From Areca catechu (taxonomy: Eukaryota > Streptophyta > Magnoliopsida > Arecales > Arecaceae): a DNA stretch of 64,000 nucleotides. Where the stretch lies: positions 68,032,021 to 68,096,020 of the forward strand of contig CM038046.1 in assembly GCA_021397845.1 (NCBI GenBank), given 5' to 3'. Position 1 is the stretch's first letter, and each line of letters opens with the position of its first letter. The position numbers were made by a program, and so were the translations under genes. Shown here in pieces: positions 9,546-21,511 of this stretch. The notes below the pieces were generated by a model. It made no database searches, was not told where the DNA came from, and was given only the letters and a program-made list of their open reading frames with translations.

Positions 9546-11994
9546 TGAAAGGATTATGCCCTAAAGGCCAATCAAAATGGTGTATTTCGATGGGATTTTC
9601 TTTTGTATCCCAAACTAGTTTATTGATATTATCAATTAATAAAGGCATTTTATTTTCATCATACACTGTGTCTTATTAATTTTATTAAGATATGATGAAT
9701 CCCATAGATTAGGGCTATGGTTCTATGGTTATGATGAGATCATACCATTAAGACCTAAAGCCTTAAAACCCTAATCTAGAATATTCCTAGTTAATGGGAT
9801 ATTGAGTAGGGGAACAATGTTTCCGGTAAGACCAGCACATCCTATGTATGCTTGGTGAAGAGGGTGATTGATCTCACAGTCACTTGTATTTGACACTAAT
9901 ACTAGGATGTGGGTGCTTATTAGAGAATGAGTTTACTGAATAGATCCAGCTTGAGAACATCTAATGGAACCTTATCTGTTTGTCAATAGATAGTTCTCAT
10001 AGTGAGAGTAGTGCATGTGGTCCTTTGACCTGAGATTGCCATGGTATCTTGTATGCATGAATCCATTCTTTGGTTCCCACACAATCATGACACTGAGTCA
10101 TGCAAGGGGTGATACTGGGTATGGTGGATTGCATATGGAGGTTGTGAGTAGGTCAAAAAGGAATCGATCAACCCTAGTAAGAGAAAGCGCATCCAGATGA
10201 TTTCAATCAAATGAAGATTCGGAAAATCTTTGATCAAAGTATGAATATTAGAAATAGTTTCTAATGGTTTATTAATGAATCATCATTATTATATTGAGCA
10301 AGGAGTGAATATGAAATTGGATTTGACAAGAATCCATATCCATAGTCATATTCAGGGTGCAAGTAGATCGAAGGACTAAATTGCCCGGTAACTCACCACT
10401 GAAGGGTATTTTGGTAAATCCAACAAAATTTCTCATCTTCCGGGTAGGCATGACACGTTGCTAGATGTAAATCTTGTCTTGTAGGTCTACATGAACCAAT
10501 TGATTTGGTTTTATGAGTCAATTCGATGTGTGATTCGAATTGGATAATTAGCTGAGCCAATTTGACCTAATTAGGTCAATCGGGTTCATTGGATCGAATC
10601 GGCTCAAACCTAAACCTATTGCTGGCTAGACATGGAACCCAATGGGTCACACACAATAGAGACTTGGCCAAGGAAGTCATTCATGATTTAATTAGGGTCA
10701 TAAGATCCTAATTGGTTAGCTGGATTACATACTAGCATATGTAGGCTAACCAAATTCCTAACCCAATTGGATTGGGTCCGGTTGCTTGCTAATTGGGATA
10801 ACCTAATTATGGGAAACCTAAATTAGGTTGAGTCCTAAGTGGGGCTAGCCTAATCAAAGCTAAATCTGATTTTAATTTGGATTTAAGGGCATTTTGGGTG
10901 CCATACATGAAGAGTCCCAATGGCATGGGACTCTTGGTACCTAAATGATACCTTAAATTCAAAAGGGCACAGAATCAGCTATAGATCTTTGATTTGAATA
11001 TAATTTATATGGTCAGAAAGGAGATTTTATGCTCTTTCCAGTGACACCCATATTTCCTAGGTTTTGACTGGTCAACATTCTTTAAAATTTGCATGGAAGA
11101 AGGATGGCGCGTGTGGTGCATGAAGAGTCGTAACTCTTCATATGGCACGCGATTCTGATGGAGAGTCCTTCTACTATCAGGTCTCTTCATAATCTTCGAT
11201 GTTTGGAGATTGAAGAGGTGCCTCTTGGCTTCCTAGGAACCGGTAATTGACATGTGACAAGTGAGAATTCGTCCAGATAAAAGAAGGGTTGTGAATATGG
11301 CCTTCGGTGCATGAATGGGCTTATTAGATATGATTTTTCAAGCCAGATAACTTCTCTTCGATCTTAAAAAATCATATCTGATAAGTTGATGGGAGGACAT
11401 ATCACACGCCCCTCTTTTATCTATAAATAGGGGGCAGTGAAATGAGTTTGATAATGAAGAATTCCACCGAAGTACTATTCTGAATGTCTCTCTCTCCCTC
11501 CTTTCTTTAAGACAAGACTTGTCTTGTTAAGACAAGGTCTTTTCTACTAGGACAAGGCTTTGTTTTAGAACATAAGCCTAAGGGGTCCTAGAGGAGGGTT
11601 GTCCTAAAACCAAGAGTGGTTTAGTAGAGTGTCTTTAGTACCCTACAGTAGGACAGGGTGTCCTATAGTGGTCAATAGACCAAAGGATGCCGAAAGAGTT
11701 CCACTTCTCCAAGCAACTTGAATAATGAGTTCTTCCTTGGTCTGAGTTTCGTGTGGATCACCGTTGGTGGGCGAACGTTTGGGTGCCTGGTGGAGAAGAA
11801 GGCTGAATCAGGGTTTTCTTCATCGGATTGGATACTAGTGGTTCAGGTTGGTGCCTAAACTCTAGTTTATATTATGTATGCATGTTTGTATGTTTTAATT
11901 CCTAGTAAGGAGGTCTTGGGTTAAGGGTTTGGTAGTGGTTTCATAATAAATTTTTGAAATCCACGATTCCGCCCTGGTCACCAAAACCCTTACA
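9546..11994 (+). repeat. Angela-1 5' LTR
   Basis: 2449 bp, TG...CA. Near full-length match to the 3' LTR (2450 bp). TATA box CTATAAATAG at 11421-11430. U3 contains two hairpins: 10910-10935 (AAGAGTCCCA / TGGGACTCTT) and 11121-11140 (TGAAGAGT / ACTCTTCA). Just downstream of the TATA box is a run of GACAAG/CTTGTC motifs (11510-11575). Confidence 0.92.
11421..11430 (+). promoter_or_regulatory. TATA box of the Angela-1 5' LTR
   Basis: CTATAAATAG, conserved at 28521-28530 in the 3' LTR. Transcription would start about 30 bp downstream. Confidence 0.65.
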
Positions 11995-11995
11995 G

Positions 11996-12008
11996 TGGTA
12001 TCAGAGCC
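11996..12008 (+). promoter_or_regulatory. Angela-1 primer binding site
   Basis: TGGTATCAGAGCC, one base after the LTR end, complementary to the 3' end of initiator Met tRNA. It primes minus-strand synthesis. Confidence 0.85.
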
Positions 12009-12032
12009 ACCTTATTAGGGCTAAATCATTCA

Positions 12033-12352
12033 AAATTTGAGGTTGCCCATTTTGGTAGGACTCTACAAAATTTGAAGTTGCCTAATTTTGTAGGACTCTT
12101 GAGATTGCCCATTTTGGTAGGACTCTATAAAATTTGATGTTGCCCAATTTTGTAGGACTCTTGAGGTTGCCCATTTTGCTAGGACTACAAAATTTAAAGT
12201 TGCCCAATTTTGTAGGACTCTTGAGGTTGCCCAATTTTGTAGGACTACAAAATTTGAAGTTGCCCAATTTTGTAGGACTCTTGAGGTTGCCCATTTTTGT
12301 ATGACTCCACAAAATTTGAAGTTGTCCAATTTTGTAGGACTCTACAAAAGTT
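12033..12352 (+). repeat. minisatellite with hairpins in the Angela-1 leader
   Basis: About five to six diverged units of ~55-60 bp built from TACAAAATTTGAAGTTGCCC, AATTTTGTAGGACTC and TTGAGGTTGCCCATTTTG. CTACAAAATT and AATTTTGTAG form repeated inverted arms about 11 bp apart. Absent from the corresponding part of Angela-2 (40230-40380). Confidence 0.8.
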
Positions 12353-12439
12353 TAAAGTTATATATGATTGATATGTTTATGCATATATGTATGTCACTGG
12401 TTAGGGTTTTCAGTTAAACCTTAACCGATAGAGAGATAT

Positions 12440-14202
12440 TGATGTGGAATAGGGCTAGGGATGCTAGTATGGATTCTTATGATGCAAACAAATTTTTATA
12501 GTTGATGAATTTTATATGTTTTTTTTTATTTCTTAGGGTTTTGATTCCCGATCACAAGCAAAGACTAGAAATAAGAGGAGTTGAATAACAGAAGCTTACA
12601 CTAGCAATTCAAGTCCCTAAATAGACAAAATGAGAACAGGATCCCGAGATTAAGAAACCCCGGTAGGACTAAGCTCGAAACACAATACCTACTTAGGAGA
12701 AAGGGACAAACCTCACACGTCTGAAGCGCCCGATGCAGAGATCGCTCAACTAGGCGGATGCGGCCTGGATGCCCGAGCAGTCGAACCCGCGGGTGCACTA
12801 GCTTTCGGTCGGATGCTCACGATGGCAAAGCAAACTATCTCCGGTGCCCGAGATACCAGGGAGGACCAGTAGGCAATCAAAGTAGGGATTAGCGAAATGG
12901 AGAGACACATTGAAATGGACAAAGATAGGGTTGAGAAGGGGCTTCGAGCTAGATGTCCGGCTAGATTCCGAAGTCGAAGAAGGAGATAACTTGAGGCCTC
13001 GCACCCCGCGACATCCTAGAGGATGAAGGATTGTGGCCTCACACCACTCGACGTTCAGGAGGATGAAGGACTTGCGACGCCTTGGGGTGATGGAAAGGTG
13101 GCCTCACACCACTCGACGTCCCTGGGGACGAAAGAAACTTCACTCAAACCTAGTCTAGGAGACAATGGTTGGAGGATAAACAAAACTCAAACTCTCTTTT
13201 TCATTCAATCATTCAATACCCTTATAATGGAGGGATTGGGTCCTTTAAATAGGCACCCAAGGCCCACTCGAATTTCAAATGAAACAAAATTACAAATTTT
13301 CTTGGATGGGCACCAAAAGTATTGACCTTCTCCTCTCTTTGGCCAACCAAAGGTAGCTTGGATTTCAAATGAAACAAAATTACAAATTTTCATGGATGGG
13401 CACCAAAAGTATTGACCTTCTCCTCTCTTTGGCCAACCAAAGGTAGCTTGGATTGGGCGTGGCATGATGCATGGCTTGGGGTGAGGTTCTTGGCACCGTG
13501 AACTTGGTAAGAATCTTCTTGGTTTTGGAAGAAGGCATGAAGAGGGGCTTGAAGCAAGGCATGTGTTCTTCCTCCTTCCTTTGTTGGTGTTCTTTCTTTG
13601 GTACAAGGCTTGAAAAGGGGAGTGTTAGGTGGAGGCATCCAAGGCTCTTGTCTTTCCCTTCCAAAGAGGTTGAAGCAAATTGGGAAGAAGGCTTGATTAG
13701 AGAGCTTGAAGTAAGGGATTTGAATTCCCTCCATTATCTTCCATTGAATTCTTCCTTGGCCGACCACCCTTACATGGAAATGAGTCTGATGGGGGGAAGG
13801 GACAAAGGCTTGAACCAAGTGAAGTGGTCCTCCCCATTGGGCGTCCTTGCATGCCAAGTGTGCTGCTCACATGGCAAGATGTTATGGCATAATGTAGGAT
13901 GCATTAGTGGGCCTTGAGTTGACTTGGCTTCTCCTTACTTGCTTCCAAGGAGACAAAATTTTAAGACCCACTCTTGCAATGGACCCATACTTCTAAGAGA
14001 CTCAGACTGGACTCAATTTGTGACTCGACTTAATACAGGACTCAATTTGACCTAATTGGTCAAGGTACAGACTCAATTCAAAGCAAAAGACAATTACAAA
14101 TTTGAGGATTGAAGCCTTATTACAAGACACAAAGAAGTGGAACCCTAATCTAAGATCCATAGAGGGTTGAGGAGACTCTGTCGGATCCTGGTGCCCACAC
14201 CA
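12440..14202 (-). repeat. CHR-A 3' LTR
   Basis: 1763 bp. Minus-strand start TGGTGTGGGCACCAGGATCC at 14202. It is 97 bp longer than the 5' LTR, mainly because of the 90 bp tandem duplication at 13272-13451. TATA-like CCTATTTAAAGG at 13242-13253. Open frames on both strands here are also found in the other LTR and are not genes. Confidence 0.9.
13272..13451. repeat. 90 bp tandem duplication in the CHR-A 3' LTR
   Basis: Units 13272-13361 and 13362-13451 differ at about one position. The 5' LTR has a single copy (about 20670-20760), so the duplication arose after insertion. Confidence 0.9.
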
Positions 14203-14239
14203 GTTCTTCCGGGGTGGGAGGAACTCGACCCTGTCGAGT

Positions 14240-15720
14240 AACGGTTTGTCTGGCTTTGGTACCTCTCCAGGATATTGGGGTCGATGCGTTGCAAGTCCTC
14301 CCATGTGATCCACTAGTCATCGGATTCGGGTCGACCTTGCCATCGGACCAAGTAACGTTGATAGCCTTTGCCCCAAGTAGTGATAGCTTGGTCATCCAGG
14401 ACACGCTCGATCCGCTCTCCTCGCTCAGGTATATTTGGATGTGGACACTCAGGTTCAGGTTCACTCTCAAAAGGAAGGTCAGGCCCAAATGGCTCGCTGT
14501 GTATGTTTGCGGGTTCCCTATACTCGACTAAGTCAGAGATATTGAATGTCGAGCTAATTCCATAATACGGAGATAATTCTAGCACATAGGCATTAGGGCC
14601 CATTCTCCTAATCACTTTAAAGGGACCTGCCCCACGAGCATTAAGTTTCTTAACGGTTCCCGGTGGAAACTGTTCAATCTGAAGCCTAATCATCACAAAA
14701 TCCCCTATTTCAAACTCTTTTGCTCGCTTTCGGGAATCAGCCAGCCTTTTATATGTGTTATTACTTATATTAATTTTCTGGCTAATTTCTTTATGCATGT
14801 CCCTAATATGCTATGTAAGTGAATCAGCGGACTCGGAGACACGTGCATGGATGGGTAGGAAAATCAGGTCAAGAGGACGGTTAGGCTTGTATCCACAGAC
14901 AACTTCAAAAGGACACTTCCCGGTGGTCCTATTCACAGAATTGTTGTATGCGAACTCGGCTCGAGGTAAAAGAAGATCCCAATTTCCAGTATGTTCGCCT
15001 ATCAAGCTTATAAGAAGGTTTCCTAGGCTGCAGTTGACTACCTCAGTTTGTCCATCGGTTTGCGAGTGGTAGGTAGTGGAGAACTGGAGCTTGGTGCCTA
15101 GGAGGTGCCAAAGGATTTTCCAGAAATAGCTAGTGAAGCGGACATCCCTATCGGACACTATGGTCTTGGGTAGGCCATGTAACTTAACCACATGTTCCAG
15201 AAAAAGCTTGGAAACCTTGGAAGCATCTAGGGTCTAGGAGCAGGGTATAAAATGAGCCATTTTGGAGAACCTATCCACTACTACAAAGATAGAATCGTGC
15301 TTCTTTGCGGTCTTGGGTAATCCTACCACAAAATCCATACTGAGGTCTTGCCAAGGGTGACTAGGTACGGGCAAGGGTGTGTAAAGGCCAATATTCTGTT
15401 TCTGCTGCTTGGCCACAACACAGGTCCGGTACCTAGACACAATGTTGGTGACATCTTTCTTAAGGCTAGGCCAAAAGAACTGGTCTTCAACAGCTAAAGT
15501 GGTCTTCTCCCTACCAAAGTGACCAGCTAGGCCTCCAGCATGGGTTTCCCACACTACAAAATCTCGAAGTGAAGTCTTGGGAATGCACAACTTATTATCC
15601 TTGAAGAGGTAACCATCCTGTAAGGTATAGTCACTATGGGCACTAGATGGTTCTTGAAGCTTAGACTGGAAGATCTCACTAAAGTCAGGACAAGATTCAT
15701 ATTGCTCCTTAAGTCGATCA
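14240..15720 (-). pseudogene. CHR-A integrase and chromodomain
   Basis: Order on the minus strand: HHCC zinc region (HAGGLAGHFGREKTT), catalytic core with D in SMDFVVGLP, D in SDRDVRF and E in DGQTEVVN, the GPY/F-like stretch (GDFVMIRL, RGAGPFKVI), then a chromodomain (about 14420 to 14255: ERIERVLDDQ, YLVRWQG, WITWEDLQRIDP) and the pol end STGSSSSHPG near 14215. Integrase inserts the cDNA; the chromodomain biases this toward marked chromatin. Stops interrupt it after HFIPCS (15234), after SESADSLT (14811) and inside the chromodomain (after RPESDD, 14313). In the HHCC motif the spacing looks normal, though one Cys pair reads C-VVAK. Confidence 0.88.
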
Positions 15721-17010
15721 AATCCTACAACCTTAGTCATAACTGTGTTTAACAATAGGGTACGATGGCTAAGGGCATCAGCTACCTTATTCTCGGTACC
15801 AGCATGATGTTTAAGCACTAAGGTATAAGCTTGGATATACTCGACCCACTTAGCATGCCTAGGGTTCAATATTTTCTGGGAGTTCAGGTATCGAAGGGCT
15901 TCATGGTCTGAAAATAGAACAAACTCATGGGGTAACAGGTAGTGCCTCCAGTACCTAAGGGCTTGGATGACTGCATAAAACTCTTTACCATAAGTCGAGT
16001 ACTTCATTTTGGCCTCATTAAGTTTTTCGCTAAAGAAGGCCACGGGGTGATTTTCCTGACTAAGTACCCTACCAATTCCAACTCCCGAAGCATCACAAGC
16101 AACCTCGAAAACCTTAGAAAAATCTGGCAATCTTAGGATGGTGCTTGTATCATTCTATCCTTAATTTCAAGGAAGGCTTTGTCTGTAGCTTTAGTCCATT
16201 GAAAACCTCCCTTCCTGATGCAGTCAGTTATAGGTGCTACAATTGAACTAAATCCCCGAATGAATCATCTATAAAATGTGGCTAGGCCATGAAAACTATG
16301 TCTATCGTGGATACTAGTAGGGACAGGCCACTCAACTATAGCTCTAACTTTTTCGGGGTCAGCAGAAACTCCTTTAGGGATAACTACAAAGCTTAAGAAG
16401 ATAACCCTAGTTGTCATAAATTCACGCTTCTTAGGGTTGGCATAAAGGCTATTCTCCCTAAGGGTTTGGCAGACTAAGCTTAAGTGGTTAAGATGGTCTT
16501 CTTTGGTCTTGCTATATATCAAGATGTCATCAAAATATACTACTAAGAATTTTCTAGTGAACACGTGCAAGACTTGGGTCATGACTCTCATAAAGGTACT
16601 AGGTGCATTAGACAACCCGAAAGGCATTACTACCCACTCGAACAGACCATCCTTAGTCTGAAACGCTGTTTTCCATTCATCCCCCAGTCGAATCCTAATT
16701 TGGTGGTAACCACTCTTGAGGTCTATCTTGGAAAAGATAGTGGCACCAGCCATCATATCGAGCATATCATCCAGGCGGGGAATAGGAAACCTATATTTGA
16801 TTATAATTTTGTTGATAGCCCTGCTATCAACACACATTCTCCAGGTCCCATCTTTCTTAGGGGTAAGTAGGGCAGGGACAGCACTGGGACTTAAACTATC
16901 TCTAAGAAAACCCTTCCTAAGCAACTCTCCCACTTGTTTCTGAAGTTCCTGGTGTTCAGTGGGGTTCATCCTATAGTGGGGAAGGTTGGGCAAAGTGGAT
17001 CCTTGGACCT
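15721..17010 (-). pseudogene. CHR-A reverse transcriptase and RNase H
   Basis: RT (16993 down to about 16265) contains WRMCVDSRAINK, FSKIDLKSGYHQIRI, MPFGLSNAPSTFMR and the catalytic VYFDDILIYSK, all intact. RNase H (about 16130 to 15720) starts PDFSKVFEVACDASG and has LFSDHEALRYL and the HAKWVEYIQ region, so its main acidic residues are still visible. A stop after GLATFYR (16265) and a degraded stretch to 16131 separate the two. The enzymes would convert the RNA to double-stranded cDNA in the particle. Confidence 0.88.
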
Positions 17011-17329
17011 AATCTATAGCGTGCTGGATGTCCCTAAGGGGTGGCAATTGATCAGGTAATTCTTTCGGGAAAACATCCTCAAATTCTTTTAGAGTCTTCA
17101 CTACCTCTTGGGGGTGTTCTACGTTGGTTGGTTCATGACTCTCCTTGGTGGCTAGAATCCAAACAGGGGCTCCCTCTAAAATCTCTTTCTCTAGCTCCTT
17201 ACATGTGATCAGGTTGACTCCTGTTTTCTTCTCTTTAAGGCTACTAGATCCTTTCTTGACGGGTTCCTTAGGTTGGATTGGGTTGATTGTGATCTTTTTC
17301 CCCTGGTGGAAAAGGACATAGGTATTGGA

Positions 17330-17665
17330 TCAACCATAAAGGGTGGCAACATGTTCGAAAAGCCAGGGACATCCTAGGATGATACTACCAACACCCATGG
17401 GTAAGATGTCACACCAAATTGATTCTTCATAGGAACTCATTTTTATCTTGATTTGGCACCTAGATTTTACTGGGATTGAAGTTGAATCTATCCAGGAGAC
17501 TTTGTAAGGGTTGGGGTGGGGAACTGTGGCTAGTCCTAGAGATTTGACAGTACTCAAGGAAAGGGCATTAACATAGCTTCCACTATTAATGATGACCTTA
17601 CATGCCTTATCTCCTAGCTTGATCAGGGTCTGTAGGATGTTAGTCCTACGCCAGTCTTCCTGCAC
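17330..17665 (-). pseudogene. CHR-A aspartic protease
   Basis: 112-codon frame with QEDWRRTNILQTLIKLG, the active-site region IINSGSYVNALS, and WCDILPMG...SIILGCPWL (hydrophobic-Gly flap/second motif). Catalytic Asp is replaced by Asn (AAT, 17585-17587); CHR-C has DSGS at the matching place. A G-to-A change explains it. This protease would not process Gag-Pol. Confidence 0.85.
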
Positions 17666-17705
17666 TACGTTTTGAGCTAAGATGCATCAGACTACTCCTA
17701 CAAGG

Positions 17706-18987
17706 TCTTCAGATTCATACACTTCTTCCTCTCTCTAGTACTCTTCCAACAACTGATTTTCAGGATCATAGACTTCCTCCTCAGGTTTAACAATTGGTTC
17801 GGGTTCAGTCTCAGTTGGTTCATCTATTAGTAGGGCAGGGGCAGTGCACTGACTAGCAAAATGACCAGGTTTATGACACCTATAGCATTTACCTTAGGGA
17901 TCGGGTCTCCTATGGACTTCAATAGCCTTACCCTTGTCCTCTCTACTGTATTGGGGTCGGTTCAGGCTTGGACAACTAGGACTGGGTCGGGCTAGGTTTG
18001 GTCGACTTTGGTTAGTTCGGTTTGGGCTTGGTCGACTTGGGTAAGCCTGGCTATAACTTTGGGTGGATCCAAGGATACGGCTTTGGTTCCTAAAGGGCTT
18101 AGGTCTTCTATAGGTGGGAGCTCTCTGGAAATAATCACAGAGCCTAGCAACTTGGTAAGCTTCTTCCAAGGTTCTGGTTGCTCTAAAGTATAGCTCTCTC
18201 TGAATGTCTGGGTGTAGGCCAGCCCTAAACCTAGACAGGGTTACCTCAGGCGACTCTACAACCTTACATCGCATAACATATTCATCAAACTTAGCGATGT
18301 AATCGGTCACATGCTTACTCCCTTGACTTAGGGTTTGCCATTGGTCCAATAGTTTCTGGGTGTAGGATGTAGGTAGGTATTTCCTTCTAAGCTTATCTCT
18401 CATTTTCCCCCAGGCGGTTATGGGTAATTGTCCTTTCTGCTCTATGTAATTTTCGACACTATTCCAAAACAACCTAGCTTGGTGAACCAACCTAAGCTTG
18501 GCAAACTTAAACTTAGTTCTTTCCGACATAGAGTACCAATCAAAATATTGTTCCATACTAGACTCCCAATCTTCATACACCCTGGGATCTAAACTTCCGT
18601 CGAAAGTGGGTGCCTCAAGCTTGATGATCCTAATGGCCCTTTCTTCACGGTCCTCCAGATTGGGTCTCCTAGGATGGGTATCAACGAAGGGATCAAGGTC
18701 TCTCCCAAATTCATCCTCAAAGTAAGGGTCTTGTTGCAGGTTTCTCCTGGGATGAGGGGACTCAGGATCGACTTCAAGTCAGGGCCTAGCAGCTTCCTCT
18801 AGGGGTCTTAGTGTGGCCTCTGTCTAGCCTCTATTTGATCTAGTCTATTGGTCAACTGGTTGCCTAATTGGGTCATGGATTGAGTCATGGATTGAGTTAG
18901 GGCTCCAATGTCAGCTCAAAGTTGGTCCATGGTTTCGGTAGAGGGTGGAGAAGGTGGGTGAAAAGAGGTTCCTAATCTAGTGAACAT
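17706..18987 (-). pseudogene. CHR-A gag
   Basis: Probable ATG at 18985-18987. The body (18580 down to 17894) holds the retrotransposon gag domain (WESSMEQYFDWYSM, KLRLVHQARLFWNS, YLPTSYTQKLLDQW, YIAKFDEYVMRC, LSRFRAGLHPDIQ), then a basic Pro/Ser/Arg-rich tail. A zinc knuckle CYRCHKPGHFASQC follows just after the stop at 17894. The N-terminal ~130 codons contain stops and a frameshift. Gag forms the particle and binds the RNA. Confidence 0.85.
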
Positions 18988-19829
18988 GTAAAACACACAC
19001 AGAACAGTGCTACGGCTTGCTAGACCTAAGAGATCTCTCCAAATGTGAAGTCAAGAAAATGAACCTGGAAGTAGTAACTTGGCACCTGGCCAGGTAAGTG
19101 TAAGGTTAGTGGAGGTTCCTCTTTGCTTGCCTAGACACCAATTAGAAATTGGCCAGGTAAGCGAACCAACCCACTTTCTTTCGAGATCTAGTCCCTGAAC
19201 CACTTTCCTAGACACCAGCTACTTAAGCACACACCAACAAGTGATCTAGCTTGGCTCGGCACTTGGGTCGACCCAACTTCGTGGGTGTCCCTAGCTTACT
19301 AGAGCAGATTAAGCATCTAATCACTTTTAGTTAATGGCTAGGGTTCGATATGTCGGGTGGTAGTTTTTGGGCTAGGGACAGGTAATGAAATCCTGACCCT
19401 ATGTTAATTTGATGCCCTTAGGATGAGTTATGTAAAATGATGCACAAAAATGACTAATGAAATGACTTAAATTTTTTTGTTTTTTTGTGTCTTTCAGATG
19501 TGTGAATGCTCAACAAAATGCAAGAATTAAAATATGCTCCTAAATGCAAGAAATAAGCTAGATGGAAGAATGAAGCAAGAAAATGAGATGCTTGCTGGAA
19601 TTTCACACCTGAGATTTTCTCAAGTAGTATTTCGGCTTGTAGAAATTCTACAAACTAAAATAAAATATGAGAAAATGGACAAAAATACTCTGAATTAAAT
19701 TCGATCTAAAAAAATAGAAATCACAAAATTTGGAGGTCTCTACAGAGAGAAACAATTCAATATTCAGACCATATACGGGCTGACCATAATGCAGAAAATG
19801 AAAGAAAAAGTTGCACTAGTCTTAGCCAT
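18988..19829 (-). other. CHR-A leader with conserved CCTGGCC/GTCTAGG module
   Basis: Non-coding leader between primer site and gag. On the minus strand it has GGTGTCTAGGAAAGTGGTTC (19197-19216), ACCTGGCCAAT...AATTGGTGTCTAGGCAAG (19126-19158) and CACCTGGCCAGG-like (19083-19095). The same module occurs in Angela-1, Angela-2 and CHR-C, and in part in CHR-B. Confidence 0.75.
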
Positions 19830-19841
19830 GCTCTGATACCA
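19830..19841 (-). promoter_or_regulatory. CHR-A primer binding site
   Basis: TGGTATCAGAGC on the minus strand, 4 bp after the LTR end; complementary to initiator Met tRNA. Confidence 0.85.
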
Positions 19842-19845
19842 AAAA

Positions 19846-21511
19846 TGATGTGGAATAGGGCTCGGGATGCTAGTATGGATGCTTATGATGCAAAGGAATT
19901 TTTATAGTTGATGAATTTTAGATGTTTTTTTTTTTTCTTTGGGTTTTGATTCCCGATCACAAGCAAAGACTAGAAATAAGAGGAGTTGAATAACAGAAGC
20001 TTACACTAGCAATTCAAGTCCCTAAATAGAGAAAATGAGAATAGGATCCCAGGATTAAGAAACCCCGGTAGGACTAATCTTGAAACACAATACCTACTTA
20101 GGAGATAGGGGCAAACCTCACACGTCTGAATCGCCTGATGCAGAGATCGCTTAACTCGGCCAATGCGGCCTGGATGCCCGAGCAGTCGAACCCGCGGGTG
20201 CACTGGCTTTCGGTCGGATGGTCATGATGGCAAAGCAGACTGTCTCTGGTGCCCGAGATACCAGGGAGGACCTGTAGGCAATCAAAGTAGGGATTAGTGA
20301 AATGGAGAGACGTATTGAAATGGACTAAGATAGGGTTGAGAAAGGGCTTCTAGCCCAGTGTCCGGCTGGATTCCGAAGTCGAAGAAGGAGATAACTTGGG
20401 GCCTCACACCCCGCGACATCCCGGAGGATGAAGGATTGTGGCCTCACACCACTCGATGCCTTGGAGGATGAAGGACTTGCGATGCCCTGGGGTGACAGAA
20501 AGGTGGCCTCACACCACTCGACATCCCTGGGGACGAAGGAAACTTCACTCAAACCTTGTATAGGAGACAATGGTTGGAGGATAAACAAAACTCAAACTCT
20601 CTTTTTCATTCAATACCCTTACAATGGAGGGATTGGGTCCTTTAAATAGGCACCCAAGGCCCATTCGAATTTCAAATGAAACAAAATTACAAATTTTCTT
20701 GGGTGGGCGACAAAAGCATTGACGTTCTTCTCTCTTTGGCCGACCAAAGGTAGCTTGGATTGGGCATGGCATGATTCATGGCTTGGAGTGAGGTTCTTGG
20801 TGCCTTGAACTTAGTAAGAATCTTCTTAGTTTTGGAAGAAGGCATGAAGAGGGGCTTGGAGCAAGGCATGTGTTCTTCCTCCTTCCTTTGTTGGCGTTCT
20901 TTCTTTGGTACAAGGCTTGACAAGGGGAGTGTTAGGTGGAGGCATCCAAGGCTCTTGTCTTTCCCTTCTAAAGAGGTTGAAGCAAATTGGGAAGAAGGCT
21001 TGATTGGAGAGCTTGAAGTAAGGGATTTGAATTCCCTCCATTATCTTCCATTGAATTCTTCCTTGGCCGATGACCCTTACATGGAAATGAGCTTGATGGG
21101 GGGAAGGGACAAAGCCTTGAACCAAGTGAAGTGGTCCTCCCCATTATGCATCCTTGCATGCCAAGTGTGCTGCTCACATGGCGAGATGTTATGGCGCCAT
21201 GTAGGATGCATAAGTGGGCCCTAAGTTGACTTGTCTTCTTTCTTTACTTGCTTCCAAGGAGACTAAATTTTAAGACCCACTCATGCAATGGACCCATACT
21301 TCTAAAAGACTCGGACTAGACTCAATTTGTGACTCGACTTAGTACAGGACTCAATTTGACCTAATTGGTCAAGGTTCAGACTTAATTCAAAGCAAAAGAC
21401 AATTATAAATTTGAGGCTTGAAGCCTTATTACAAGACACAAAGAAGTGGAACCCTAATCTGAGATCCACAGAGGGTTGAGGAGCCTCTGTCGGATCCTGG
21501 TGCCCACACCA
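19846..21511 (-). repeat. CHR-A 5' LTR
   Basis: 1666 bp, matching the 3' LTR closely apart from the single-copy 90 bp unit. TATA-like CCTATTTAAAGG near 20639-20650 on the minus strand would drive the element. Confidence 0.9.

Larger units (their letters stand above)
12440..21511 (-). mobile_element. CHR-A: Ty3/gypsy chromovirus
   Basis: Minus-strand element inside the Angela-1 leader. 5' LTR 19846-21511, primer site 19830-19841, gag 17706-18987, pol 14240-17665, 3' LTR 12440-14202. Target duplications GATAT (12435-12439) and AATAT (21512-21516), one mismatch. The interrupted leader rejoins to match Angela-2 around 40390. A chromodomain after integrase makes it a chromovirus. The RT motif DSRAINK is closer to Galadriel/CRM types than to Tekay, by memory of those families. 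Confidence 0.9.

Noticed and set aside
12033..12352. Regular repeats that could suggest a CRISPR array
   Set aside because: Units are diverged and contiguous without unique spacers, and they lie in a plant retrotransposon leader: a minisatellite.
13205..13917. ORFs of 94-155 codons on both strands, repeated at 20687-21224
   Set aside because: They coincide exactly with the two LTRs of CHR-A and have no recognisable domain.
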